A stretch of 64,000 nt of DNA, taken from positions 4,588,001 through 4,652,000 of the forward strand of contig NZ_CP192599.1 in the NCBI RefSeq assembly GCF_050632385.1, written 5' to 3'. Below are positions 15,816 to 25,692 of the stretch, piece by piece (positions within the stretch are counted from its first letter, which is position 1; each line of letters opens with the position of its first letter). The notes under the pieces are model-generated. The model worked only from the letters and a program-made list of their open reading frames with translations, was not told the origin of the DNA and did not search any database. Source of the DNA: Humitalea sp050632385 (GTDB lineage: Bacteria > Pseudomonadota > Alphaproteobacteria > Acetobacterales > Acetobacteraceae). Made by a program: the position numbers and the translations under genes.

Positions 15816-16793
15816 GTGACCCTCTATCTTATCCGCCGGCTGTTCCAGGCGCTCCTGGTCATGCTGGCGATGTCGGTGATCGTGTTTGTCGGCGTCTATG
15901 CCATCGGCGACCCGGTCGAGATCCTGATCTCGCCCGACGCCGACCAGGCGGAGCGCGCGCGCGCCGTCGCGGCCCTCGGCCTCGATCTGCCGCTGTGGGA
16001 ACAGTATCTCGTCTTCCTCCGCCGCGCGCTGCAGGGCGATCTGGGGCGGTCCTTCGTCTACAATGAGCCGGCGCTGAAGCTGATCCTGCAGCGCATGCCC
16101 GCGACCTTGGAACTGGCGGTGTCGGCGACGGTGCTGGCGATCCTGGTCGGGCTGCCGCTCGGGCTTTACGCCGGGCTGCGGCCGGACAGTGTCGGCGCCA
16201 AGACCATCATGGCGACCTCCATCCTCGGCTTCTCGCTGCCGACCTTCTGGGTCGGGCTGATGCTGATCATGGTCTTTGCGGTGCAACTTGGCTGGCTGCC
16301 ATCGACCGGGCGCGGCGATACGCTGGAACTGCTGGGCATAAGATGGTCGTTCCTGACCGCGGATGGGCGGGCGCATCTGGTGATGCCCGCGCTGAACCTT
16401 GCCCTGTTCAAGATCAGCCTGGTCATCCGCCTGACCCGCGCCGGCGTGCGTGAGGCGATGCTGATGGACTACGTGAAGTTCGCCCGCGCCAAGGGGCTGT
16501 CGCCCTCGCGCGTGACCTTCGTGCATGTGTTCAAGAACATCCTGATCCCGGTGGTCACGGTGACCGGGTTGGAGTTCGGCAGCACCATCGCCTTCTCCGT
16601 CGTCACCGAAAGTATCTTTGCCTGGCCCGGGATGGGCAAGCTGATCATCGACAGCATCAACGTGCTCGATCGCCCGGTGATCGTCGCCTACCTCATGATC
16701 ATCGTGTTCATGTTCATCATCATCAACCTGGTGGTGGACCTGACCTACTCGATGCTCGACCCCCGCGTGCGGCTGGAAAGCAAGACCACATGA
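15816..16793 (+). CDS. ABC transporter permease, DppB-like
   Basis: A 325-residue inner-membrane permease starting at GTG 4 nt after the binding-protein stop. The N-terminus MTLYLIRRLFQALLVMLAMS is the usual DppB first helix, and the EAA-type loop is seen at DYVKFARAKGLSPSRV, which contacts the ATPases. About six membrane segments are visible. The stop overlaps the start of the next permease (ATGA). Confidence 0.95.
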   Translation: MTLYLIRRLFQALLVMLAMSVIVFVGVYAIGDPVEILISPDADQAERARAVAALGLDLPLWEQYLVFLRRALQGDLGRSFVYNEPALKLILQRMPATLELAVSATVLAILVGLPLGLYAGLRPDSVGAKTIMATSILGFSLPTFWVGLMLIMVFAVQLGWLPSTGRGDTLELLGIRWSFLTADGRAHLVMPALNLALFKISLVIRLTRAGVREAMLMDYVKFARAKGLSPSRVTFVHVFKNILIPVVTVTGLEFGSTIAFSVVTESIFAWPGMGKLIIDSINVLDRPVIVAYLMIIVFMFIIINLVVDLTYSMLDPRVRLESKTT

Positions 16794-17689
16794 GCGCCGC
16801 CACGTCCCTGCCCCGCGTCGAAACGCCGCTACAGCGTTTCGTCGCGCAATTCCTGGAAAGCCGCGTCGCGGTCGGCGCGCTGATCGTCTTCGTGACGATC
16901 GTGCTGCTGGCCATCTTCGCGCCCTGGATCGCACCGCAGAATCCCTACGACCTCGCCCAACTCGACATCATGGATGGGCGGATGGAGCCCGGGACGGTGG
17001 GTGGCGATGGCTTCACCTTCTGGCTCGGCACCGACGATCAGGGGCGCGACATGCTGTCGGGCATTCTGTACGGGCTGCGTATCTCGCTCGTGGTCGGCGC
17101 GGGTTCCGCGTTCCTGGCGGGCGTCATCGGCGCCTCGCTCGGCATGCTGGCGGCCTATGTCGGAGGCAAGACCGATACGCTGATCATGCGGCTGGTCGAC
17201 CTCCAACTGTCCTTTCCGGCGATCCTGGCGGCGCTGATGATCCTGGCCTTCCTCGGCAAGGGCATCACCAACGTGGTGATCGCGCTGGTTTTTGTGGAAT
17301 GGGCCTATTACGCGCGCACCGTTCGCGGATCGGCACTGGTGGAACGCCGGCGCGAATACATCGAAGCGGCACAGTGCCTGGCACTGCCGACACGCCGCAT
17401 CGTCTTCGTGCATCTGCTACCAAATTGCCTGCCGCCGCTGATCGTCATCGGCACCATCCAGGTGGCGCGGGCGATCGCGCTGGAGGCGACGCTGTCCTTC
17501 CTCGGCCTCGGCGTGCCGATCACCGAACCCTCGCTCGGGCTGCTGATCGCCAATGGCTACGAATACATGCTGTCCGGCAAATACTGGATTTCCTTCTATC
17601 CGGGCATCGCCCTGTTGGTGACCATCGTGTCGATCAACCTGGTCGGCGACCATCTGCGCGACGTGCTGAACCCGAGGCTGCAGAAGTGA
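16790..17689 (+). CDS. ABC transporter permease, DppC-like
   Basis: A 299-residue permease with an N-terminal extension and first helix (VAVGALIVFVTIVLLAIFAP), the WLGTDDQGRDMLSGILYGLR motif characteristic of DppC proteins, and an EAA-like loop REYIEAAQCLALPTRRIVF. It pairs with the upstream DppB-like permease. Its TGA overlaps the GTG start of the first ATPase gene. Confidence 0.95.
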   Translation: MSAATSLPRVETPLQRFVAQFLESRVAVGALIVFVTIVLLAIFAPWIAPQNPYDLAQLDIMDGRMEPGTVGGDGFTFWLGTDDQGRDMLSGILYGLRISLVVGAGSAFLAGVIGASLGMLAAYVGGKTDTLIMRLVDLQLSFPAILAALMILAFLGKGITNVVIALVFVEWAYYARTVRGSALVERRREYIEAAQCLALPTRRIVFVHLLPNCLPPLIVIGTIQVARAIALEATLSFLGLGVPITEPSLGLLIANGYEYMLSGKYWISFYPGIALLVTIVSINLVGDHLRDVLNPRLQK

Positions 17690-18653
17690 ATACTCTCGAC
17701 GTCACCGGGCTTCGCACCGAATTCTTCACCCGCGCCGGCGTGGTCAAGGCGGTGAACGACGTGTCCTTCTCCGTCGCCCGCGGCAAGGTTTTGGGGCTGG
17801 TCGGCGAAAGCGGGTCGGGCAAGACCGTCACCGGCTTCTCCCTGATCGGCCTTGTCGACCCGCCGGGCCGCATCGTCGCGGGGTCGATCAAGTTCCAGGG
17901 GCGCGAATTGGTCGGGCTGCCGGAAGGCGAAATGCGAAAGCTGCGCGGCAACCGCATCGCGATGATCTTCCAGGACCCGATGATGACCCTGAACCCGGTC
18001 CTGCGCATCGACACGCAGATGATCGAGACGGTGCAGGCCCATTCCAACGCCAGCCGCGAAACCGCCCGCCAGATGGCGCGCGACGCGCTCGGCATGGTCG
18101 GCATCCCGTCGCCCGATGAACGGCTGCAATCCTATCCGCACCAGTTTTCCGGCGGCATGCGCCAGCGCGTCGCCATTGCCATCGCGCTGCTGCACCGGCC
18201 GGACCTGATCATCGCCGACGAACCGACCACGGCGCTGGACGTGACGATCCAGGGACAGATCCTGGCCGAGGTCCAGAAACTCGCGGCCAATACCGGCACC
18301 AGCCTGCTCTGGATCACGCATGACCTGTCGGTGGTCGCCGGTCTCGCCGACGATATCGTCGTGATGTACGCGGGCCGCATCGTCGAACAGGGCGATGTGG
18401 GCGAAGTGCTGGACGCGCCGCTGCATCCCTATACCTCCGGCCTGCTCGGCTCCGTCCCCAGCCGCAACAAGCGCGGCGAACCACTGCGGCAGATCCCCGG
18501 CATGACGCCCTCCTTGCTCTCGCTGCCCGTCGGCTGTGCCTTCCGTGCCCGCTGCCCGCAGGCGGGTGAGGATTGCCTGGTCGATCCCCCGTTCCCGGAG
18601 GTCCTGCCGGGTCGCTTCGCCCGTTGCGTGCGGCCGTTGCTGGAGACGGTGGC

Positions 18654-18657
<4 letters not shown>
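17686..18657 (+). CDS. ABC transporter ATP-binding protein, DppD-like
   Basis: A 323-residue ATPase starting at GTG (17686), overlapping the permease stop. Walker A is GESGSGKT, the Q-loop is IFQDPMMTLNP, the signature is FSGGMRQRVAIA, Walker B is LIIADEPTTALD, and the H-loop is WITHD. The oligopeptide-transporter C-terminal extension with conserved cysteines (GCAFRARCPQAGEDC) may hold an iron-sulfur cluster, as shown for some DppD proteins. Forms a heterodimer with the next gene product. Confidence 0.96.
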
Positions 18658-19655
<998 letters not shown>

Positions 19656-19682
19656 CCTTTCCGAACCAGCCAACACGGGTCT

Positions 19683-19702
19683 AGCCTCTGCGCAAAGAGG
19701 CT
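19683..19702 (+). promoter_or_regulatory. Hairpin abutting the ribosome-binding site of the TctC-type gene
   Basis: AGCCTCT (19683-19689) and AGAGGCT (19696-19702) form a 7 bp perfect stem with a 6 nt loop. The GGAGGA ribosome site begins at the next base and the ATG is 12 nt further on. It may terminate the transporter transcript weakly or affect translation of the downstream gene. Confidence 0.4.
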
Positions 19703-19714
19703 GGAGGAAGCCCC

Positions 19715-20656
19715 ATGCGCTGGATTTTTTGCGTGCTGCTGGCACTGGCGACGCCTGCCCAGGCGTTTCCCGACCGGCCGGTGACCATCGTCGTCGGCTT
19801 CGCGCCAGGCGGTGCCACCGACACCGTGGCCCGCGTGCTGGCCGAACGCCTCGCACCACGCCTCGGCCAGCCTGTGGTCGTGCAGAACGTGCCCGGCGCC
19901 GGCGGCACCCTCGGCGCCGATCGCGTCGCCAAGGCTCCACCGGATGGGCACATGCTGGCCTTCGTGCCATCCGCCCATTCCGTCGTACCGGGGCTCTTCG
20001 CGCGGCTGCCCTTCGATTCGGTCCAGGATTTCGCCCCGGTCGCCTTCGTCGGCGACAGCGCGAATATCCTGGTCGTGACGCCCACCCTGGCCGTCACCGA
20101 CCTGCCGGGATTGCTGACGCTGTCGCGTGCCGGCGGGCCGCCGCTGCTGTTGGGGTCCGCCGGATTGGGCGGCTTCCAGGCCGCGACCGAAATGCTGCGC
20201 ATCGAGACGGGCATGGTCTTCGAACGCGTGCCCTATCGCTCCGGCGCGCAGGCAGCACTCGACGTGATGGCCGGGCGCACGCAGATGATGTTCGCCAATG
20301 TGGTCGAGGTGTCCGAGCAGGTGCGTGATGGCCGCCTGCGCGCCCTGGGCGCCACCAGTGCCACGCGCGCGCCCCTGCTGCCGCAGGTGCCGAGTTTCGT
20401 CGAACTCGGTTTCCGCGATTTCCAGGCCGATAGTTGGTTCGGGCTGCTCGCCACGCGCGGCACGCCGGAAGCCAGCCTCGATATCCTGCACCGGGCGGTG
20501 AACGCCGTGCTGGCCGAACCCGGCGCGATCGAGGCGATGCGCCGCGTCGGCGTCGAGGCCCGGGCCATGAGCCGCGCCGATTGGGCGGCCTTCCTCACCG
20601 ACCAGACCACACGATGGACGGCAATCGCACGCGCATCCGGCGCCCGCGCCGAATAA
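19715..20656 (+). CDS. Tripartite tricarboxylate transporter (Bug/TctC) family substrate-binding protein
   Basis: A 313-residue periplasmic protein with a short signal peptide (MRWIFCVLLALATPAQA). Bug-family landmarks are FPDRPVTIVVGFAPGGATD, VVVQNVPGAGGTLGADRVAK, DGHMLAFVPSAHS and VPYRSGAQAALDVMAGRTQ. These proteins bind carboxylates and usually work with TctA/TctB or act as orphan sensors. No TctAB genes are nearby, so it is an orphan here. It is on the same strand between the Dpp-like operon and a DapA-like lyase, probably part of the same catabolic block. Confidence 0.93.
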   Translation: MRWIFCVLLALATPAQAFPDRPVTIVVGFAPGGATDTVARVLAERLAPRLGQPVVVQNVPGAGGTLGADRVAKAPPDGHMLAFVPSAHSVVPGLFARLPFDSVQDFAPVAFVGDSANILVVTPTLAVTDLPGLLTLSRAGGPPLLLGSAGLGGFQAATEMLRIETGMVFERVPYRSGAQAALDVMAGRTQMMFANVVEVSEQVRDGRLRALGATSATRAPLLPQVPSFVELGFRDFQADSWFGLLATRGTPEASLDILHRAVNAVLAEPGAIEAMRRVGVEARAMSRADWAAFLTDQTTRWTAIARASGARAE

Positions 20657-20683
20657 CCCCCTCCGAATAACAAGGAAACACCC

Positions 20684-21586
20684 ATGCGAGGCAAGTTCCG
20701 CGGGATCTACCCGATCCTGTACACCTACTTTGACGACCAGGAGCGGTTGGACCGCGACGCGATGCGCAAGCAGGTCGAAGCCTGCATCCGCGGCGGCGCG
20801 CATGGCATCGCGATCCTCGGCTTCGTCGGCGAGTACTACAAACTCACCCTGTCGGAACGCCGCACCATCATCGAATGGGTCTGCGAGGATGTCGCCGGGC
20901 GCGTGCCCGTCGCCGTCACCGTCAACGAGCAATCCGTCGCCGGGCAGATCGAGATCGCCCGCGCCAGCGAAGCCGCCGGCGCCGCCTGGCTCATCCTGCA
21001 ACCGGCCCAGATCAAGGGGCTGACCGAGGCTGCCCATGTCCGCTTCCTCGGCGCCGTCGCCGCCGGGACGAACCTGCCGGTCGGGGTGCAGAACAACCCG
21101 GGCAGCATGGATATCGCGCTATCGACCAACGCGCTGATCGCGCTGAACCGGAACCACCCCAACTGCTGCCTGATGAAGGGCGAAGGGCACATCCTGTATG
21201 TGAAGCGCCTGGTCGACGAAACCGGCGGCGCCTACGACATCTTTAACGGCAAGGCCGGGCTGGAACTGCCGAACACCCTGCGTGCCGGCTGCGTCGGCAT
21301 GGTGCCGTCACCCGACGCCTTCGATGTGCACGTCAAGGTTTGGAACCTGCTGGAACAGGGCAAGCAGGCGGAGGCCGAAGCGCTGCACCGCACGATCCTG
21401 CCGCTGTACAACTTCATGATGATGCCCGGCGCGTCGGAGCATTACTGCTGGTACGGCAAGGCCCTCTTCGCCCGCCGCGCCGGCATCGCCGTCACGCACC
21501 AGCGGCAGCCGGCCGTCGTGCCGGATGCCTTTGGCGAGGCGATTGTCGCCGAATACGCGTCCGCACTGCCCTCGCTGGCAGGCTAA
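20684..21586 (+). CDS. Dihydrodipicolinate synthase/N-acetylneuraminate lyase family protein, atypical active site
   Basis: A 300-residue TIM-barrel lyase of the DapA superfamily. The Schiff-base lysine is Lys165 in CCLMKGEG, and the substrate carboxylate loop is GFVGEYYKLTLSER instead of the usual GTTGE type. The catalytic Tyr of the YNxP motif is replaced by Gln136 in VGVQNNPG. True dihydrodipicolinate synthase activity is therefore unlikely, and a role as a sugar-acid or hydroxy-keto-acid lyase/dehydratase is more plausible. It follows the TctC gene by 27 bp and is convergent with ybgF, with 1 nt between their stops. Confidence 0.85.
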   Translation: MRGKFRGIYPILYTYFDDQERLDRDAMRKQVEACIRGGAHGIAILGFVGEYYKLTLSERRTIIEWVCEDVAGRVPVAVTVNEQSVAGQIEIARASEAAGAAWLILQPAQIKGLTEAAHVRFLGAVAAGTNLPVGVQNNPGSMDIALSTNALIALNRNHPNCCLMKGEGHILYVKRLVDETGGAYDIFNGKAGLELPNTLRAGCVGMVPSPDAFDVHVKVWNLLEQGKQAEAEALHRTILPLYNFMMMPGASEHYCWYGKALFARRAGIAVTHQRQPAVVPDAFGEAIVAEYASALPSLAG

Positions 21587-21587
21587 C

Positions 21588-22475
21588 TCAGCGGCACTGG
21601 GCCCTGGTGCGCAGCGACTGCGACCGCTCCGTCTGCGCCCCCGTCAACCGGGGGAATTCGCTGCGGAGCTGGTCCAGGGTCGCACAGGCTTCCCGCCGCG
21701 CATTGAAGCCGACAAAGGAGGTGGCCAGGCCCAGCAGGGCTTCCGGCGCACGGCCGGACTGGGTGTTGCGGCGATAGGCCTCGTCGAAGGCGAGGGCCGC
21801 GCTCTGGAACTCGCGCTTGCCGACCAGGGCATCGCCCAGAAGGATGCCGGCATCCTGCGCACGGGCGCCCGGACGGTTGGCGAGCACTTCCCGCGCAGCC
21901 GTCTCGGCGGCCGTGAAGTCGCGCCGGCCCAGGGCTGCCTGGCCTTCCTGTAGGGCACGCTCCGGCGGACGGCTGGGGACGGCGGCCGGGGGTGGCGGCG
22001 CGGATGGGCGTGGCGGCGTCGGGGCGCCCGGGGCCGCGGCCGGGGGCGCGCCCGGCGTGGCAGACGGCGGCGCGGCCGGGCGGTTGCCGCCCTCCAGCGC
22101 CTGCAGCCGGAAGTCCATGTCGCCCTGCAATTTCGTCATCTGCTCGGCCAGGGTGCGATCGCGGAAATCGCCCTCGTCGGCACGGCCGCGCAGACGGCGG
22201 ACCTCTTCTTCCATGGTCGTCACACGATCCAGCAGGCCCGCCAGGATCTCGGGCGAACCGGCACCGCCGCTTGAACGCGGCGCGGGGATCGGCACGGGGG
22301 CGACACTGCCGCCACCACCACCGACGCCGCCACGGCGCAGCATTTCGATTTCCTGCCGCAGTTGCAGAAGCTGGTTCTGCAGCGCGATCCCCTCACGGCT
22401 TTCGATCTGCGCCGCGGCGGGCAGGGCCGCGCCGAGGATCAGCAGAAACGTGAGGGCATAACGGGCACGGATCAT
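21588..22475 (-). CDS. ybgF: Cell division coordinator CpoB / Tol-Pal protein YbgF
   Basis: A 295-residue periplasmic protein, last in the tol-pal run. It has a signal peptide (LTFLLILGAALPAAA), an N-terminal coiled coil (QNQLLQLRQEIEMLRR and EEVRRLRGRADEGDF), a Pro/Ala-rich linker (about 120-175), and a C-terminal TPR region (RDFTAAETAAREVLANRP and FQSAALAFDEAYRR). CpoB links Tol-Pal with peptidoglycan synthesis at division. The C-terminus (EFPRLTGAQTERSQSLR) departs from the strict TPR pattern. Start ATG at 22475 is chosen because it precedes the signal peptide. Confidence 0.9.
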   Translation of the reverse strand: MIRARYALTFLLILGAALPAAAQIESREGIALQNQLLQLRQEIEMLRRGGVGGGGGSVAPVPIPAPRSSGGAGSPEILAGLLDRVTTMEEEVRRLRGRADEGDFRDRTLAEQMTKLQGDMDFRLQALEGGNRPAAPPSATPGAPPAAAPGAPTPPRPSAPPPPAAVPSRPPERALQEGQAALGRRDFTAAETAAREVLANRPGARAQDAGILLGDALVGKREFQSAALAFDEAYRRNTQSGRAPEALLGLATSFVGFNARREACATLDQLRSEFPRLTGAQTERSQSLRTRAQCR

Positions 22476-22574
22476 CGACCAAATCCCCCTCGCGTCACCG
22501 GCGACCACATGGCCGGTTTGCGGCTGGATGGCGGCCGGTGGCCGCCATCACCTTCATTCAGTGCAAGCGAAGCC

Positions 22575-23045
22575 TTATCGCACCACGGTCACGGCGCGAC
22601 GGTTCTGCGCCCAGGCTTCCTCGGTCGAACCGAGCGCCGCCGGACGATCCTTGCCGTAGGAGATGGTGCCAACGCGCGCGCCGGCCACGCCAAGCGCCAC
22701 CAGCGTGTCGCGCGCCGCATTGGCGCGGCGCTGGCCGAGCGCCAGGTTGTATTCGCGCGTGCCGCGTTCGTCGGCATGACCTTCGACGGTGACCTGCACC
22801 TGGGGATACTGCGTCATCCAGTTCGCCTGGCGCTCCAGGATCGTGCGCTGGTCGGCGCGGACGTTGCTGCGATCCGTGTCGAACAGGATGCGGTCACCGA
22901 CATTGGCGACCAGGTCTTCCTGGCTGCCGGGGCGGATGGTGCTGGTGCCGACCCCCGTGCCGGTGGCCGCCGTGCTGCTGTCGTTGGAAGAGCATGCGGC
23001 GAGCAACGCGAGGGCGGCGAAGGCGCCCAGGTATTTGGTGGTCAT
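22575..23045 (-). CDS. pal: Peptidoglycan-associated lipoprotein Pal
   Basis: A 156-residue outer-membrane lipoprotein. The lipobox LLAACSS follows a signal sequence (FAALALLAAC). The OmpA-like domain holds DRILFDTDRSNV, VEGHADERGTREYNLALGQRRA and VGTISYGKDRPA. Pal anchors the outer membrane to peptidoglycan and is a partner of TolB and TolA. It lies 103 bp downstream of tolB on the same strand and 99 bp upstream of ybgF. Confidence 0.97.
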   Translation of the reverse strand: MTTKYLGAFAALALLAACSSNDSSTAATGTGVGTSTIRPGSQEDLVANVGDRILFDTDRSNVRADQRTILERQANWMTQYPQVQVTVEGHADERGTREYNLALGQRRANAARDTLVALGVAGARVGTISYGKDRPAALGSTEEAWAQNRRAVTVVR

Positions 23046-23148
23046 CTTGATCTCCTGTCGAACTGCGGGATCGCCTATCCGCCCGAGGGAACACGGGTCA
23101 AGACAAGGATACCCATCTGCTGGGCTTTTGGGGCGCGAATGTGGCCGA

Positions 23149-24498
23149 TCAGGACAGCAAAGGGCTCCAGGCCGGATCGGTTGCATCGGTCGGGGTCATC
23201 ACCTGGCGTTCGTTGAAGCCGGCGATGTCGATCATCTTCAGCCGCGCGGAGTAGCCGCCGCCCCGGGCGTCGCGCGACCGGGTCTCATTGTAGAACATCA
23301 GCACCCGCCCGTTGGGCGCGAAGGTCGGGGCCTCCATCTGCCAGCCCTCGGACAGGATGCGTTCGCCGCCGCCATCTGGGCGCATCACGCCGATCGCGAA
23401 TTGGCCGCCGGCGATGCGGGTAAAGGCGATCAGGTCGCCGCGCGGCGACCAGACGGGGGTCGCATACCGGCCACGGCCGAAGGAAATGCGCCGGATGCCG
23501 CCACCGCCGCTGTCCATCACATAGAGTTGCTGGTCGCCGCCCCGGTCGGAATTGAACACGATCTGCGTGCCATCTGGCGAATAGCAGGGCGACACATCCA
23601 GCCCACCGCCCGAGGTCAATTGCCTTTCCCGCCGCGACCCCAGGTCCACGACATAGATGTTCGCATCCCCGCCGCGCGCCGCCGAGAGGATCACGCTGCG
23701 CCCATCCGGCGAAAACCGGGGCGACAGGGTCATGCCGCCGAAGGTGCCCAGGGCTTCCTGACGCCCGGTTTCTAGGTTGAACAGGAACACGCGCGGCTGG
23801 TTGTTGTTGTAGGACATGAACGCGATCTGCTGCGCATTCGGGTGCCAGCGCGGCGTCAGCGCCTGGAAGCTGCCATCGGTCAGGAAGCGGTTGTTCTCGC
23901 TATCCTGATCCATGATCGCCAGCCGTCGGGTCCGCCGGTCGCGCGGGCCGGTTTCCGCGATATAGGCGATGCGGGTGTCGAAATAGCCTTTTTCACCCAG
24001 CAGCCGCTCGTAGATGACGTCCGAGATCAGATGCGCGATGCGCCGCCAATTGGCCGCAGGCGCGGTGAAGGCGGTGCCCTGGATCTGCTGTTCCGGCAGC
24101 ACGTCCCACAGCCGGAACTCGACGCGCAGGTTGCCGCCCTGCGGCTCTGCCCGGCCGGTCACCAGCGCCTGGCTGCCGGTCACCCGCCAATCCTGGAAGC
24201 GCGGCGCCGCGGCCGAGGTTTCGGGCGTCTGGGTGAAGCCCGGGCGTTCGACAGGCCGGAACAGGCCGGAGGACCGCAGGTTGTTCTGGATCACGCGCGC
24301 GATGTCGCGGCCGAAACGCTGGCCCTCGGCCGAGGCGCCGGCCAGGTCAGGCACCGCGATCGGAATGGGGTCGGTGCGCGCACGGGTGATGTCGATCGAG
24401 GCCTGGGCCCAAGCCGAAACGGGGACCGAAGCAGGCGCGGTCGCGCCCGCGGCCAGCCCAAGCAAGGCCGCGCGCCGACCGAAAGGAAGCGGGTTCAT
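23149..24498 (-). CDS. tolB: Tol-Pal system protein TolB
   Basis: A 449-residue periplasmic beta-propeller. The N-terminus has a twin-arginine-like signal (FGRRAALLGLAAGATAPA), then an N-terminal domain (IPIAVPDLAG). The propeller repeats show the TolB pattern: ALTPRWHPNAQQIAFMSY, LSPRFSPDGRSVILSA, VSPCYSPDGTQIVFNSDRGG, ATPVWSPRGDLIAFTR, and EAPTFAPNGRVLMFY. It bridges TolA and Pal. The ATG overlaps the tolA stop by 4 bp. Confidence 0.97.
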   Translation of the reverse strand: MNPLPFGRRAALLGLAAGATAPASVPVSAWAQASIDITRARTDPIPIAVPDLAGASAEGQRFGRDIARVIQNNLRSSGLFRPVERPGFTQTPETSAAAPRFQDWRVTGSQALVTGRAEPQGGNLRVEFRLWDVLPEQQIQGTAFTAPAANWRRIAHLISDVIYERLLGEKGYFDTRIAYIAETGPRDRRTRRLAIMDQDSENNRFLTDGSFQALTPRWHPNAQQIAFMSYNNNQPRVFLFNLETGRQEALGTFGGMTLSPRFSPDGRSVILSAARGGDANIYVVDLGSRRERQLTSGGGLDVSPCYSPDGTQIVFNSDRGGDQQLYVMDSGGGGIRRISFGRGRYATPVWSPRGDLIAFTRIAGGQFAIGVMRPDGGGERILSEGWQMEAPTFAPNGRVLMFYNETRSRDARGGGYSARLKMIDIAGFNERQVMTPTDATDPAWSPLLS

Positions 24499-25682
24499 CG
24501 CACGAATCCCTGCGGTGAGAAATTGAAGGGAATCTCTCGCAGGCGCTGGATCTTGTCCGGCGAGAGTCGAAGCGTCGCAAGGTTGGCACAACGCGGGTCC
24601 AATACCGCACGACGGGCGGATTCATACAACGCGCGCTGGCGTGGCTCGGTATAGGCGCCATCGGCCGGGCGGACGTTGCGAACAATGCCCTGCGGGTCGA
24701 TGTCCAACCGCATCGACACGCGCATCTGCCCGACATTCAGCATGCCGCCATCGACCGACCAGCATTCGCTGAGCTGGTCTTGCAACCCGCGCACATCACC
24801 CTGCGTCAGTTGCGCGGTCCCGGTCGGGCTGCCGGCGGCGCTGGCGGCCGGGGCGGCGGGGGCGTTGGGGCGGGCGCGCGGGGCCTCACGCTGCTGCTGC
24901 TGGCGCAGGGCTTCCAGCGTGTTCAGCACGCTGGTGCTGCGTTCCTGCGGCCGGGCGACCGGCGGCGTCTGGCCGGTGCCGGCGGTCGGCGCGGGCACGG
25001 GCGGCGGCGGGGCCGGCGGGGGCGGCAAGGGGATCGGATTGGGGCGCGGCGTCGGTGCCGCGGCCGCGACCTGCGGCGACGACGACGGGGGGGCCGGGGC
25101 CGGCGGTGCTGGCGGCGGCGGCGGGGTGCGCACCGGCGGCGCCGCCGCATCGGGCGTCGGCACCGGGCGCGGCGGCTGCGGCGTGGGCGGGGCTGGCGGC
25201 GGCGGCGCGGCGGCGGAAGCCTGTGCCGGTTGCGGCGGGGCGGGGCTCGCGGCCGGTGCGGGGGGCGGCGGGGGCGGCGGCGGCGGTGGGGCCAGCACAG
25301 CCTCACGCGGGGCATCGGGCGCGGGCGGCGTCGGCGTCGGCGCGGCGGGGGTCGGCATCGGCGCGGGCGGAGTCGGCGCATCCGACATCGTCGGCGCGTT
25401 CGCGACCGAAGGATTATCCGCCGGCAGCAATTCGACCGTGATCGTCTGCTCGGGCGGTTCCTCGAAGCGACGGCTCGGCAGGTCAAGCAGCAGGGCCAGG
25501 AAGAACAGCAGGTGCAGCGCCAGCGACGCGCCACCCCAGACCTTCAGCCGGTCGGGGCCAATGGCTGGCACGGGCCCGCGTTCGGCCCGCATCGGGCCGG
25601 GGTTGGGCCGCCGCGGCCGAACGGCCGCCACGGCCCGGCGAGGCGCCGGGCTTGGCAGGGGCCATTTTTCCGCCTGCGACAC
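24495..25682 (-). CDS. tolA: TolA-like cell-envelope integrity protein with proline-rich stalk
   Basis: A 395-residue protein. Domain I is a single membrane segment (about residues 49-67, SLALHLLFFLALLLDLP). Domain II (about 100-265) is an extreme Pro/Ala-rich stalk, not the Lys/Ala-rich helix seen in E. coli. The C-terminal TolA/TonB-C-like domain begins around residue 300 (GLQDQLSECWSVDGG, MRLDIDPQGIVRNVR). The first 45 residues are basic and Pro-rich. It spans the periplasm to reach Pal and TolB, energised by TolQR. Its ATG lies 10 nt after the tolR stop. Confidence 0.9.
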   Translation of the reverse strand: MSQAEKWPLPSPAPRRAVAAVRPRRPNPGPMRAERGPVPAIGPDRLKVWGGASLALHLLFFLALLLDLPSRRFEEPPEQTITVELLPADNPSVANAPTMSDAPTPPAPMPTPAAPTPTPPAPDAPREAVLAPPPPPPPPPPAPAASPAPPQPAQASAAAPPPPAPPTPQPPRPVPTPDAAAPPVRTPPPPPAPPAPAPPSSSPQVAAAAPTPRPNPIPLPPPPAPPPPVPAPTAGTGQTPPVARPQERSTSVLNTLEALRQQQQREAPRARPNAPAAPAASAAGSPTGTAQLTQGDVRGLQDQLSECWSVDGGMLNVGQMRVSMRLDIDPQGIVRNVRPADGAYTEPRQRALYESARRAVLDPRCANLATLRLSPDKIQRLREIPFNFSPQGFVR

Positions 25683-25692
25683 GGCCGCGCCT

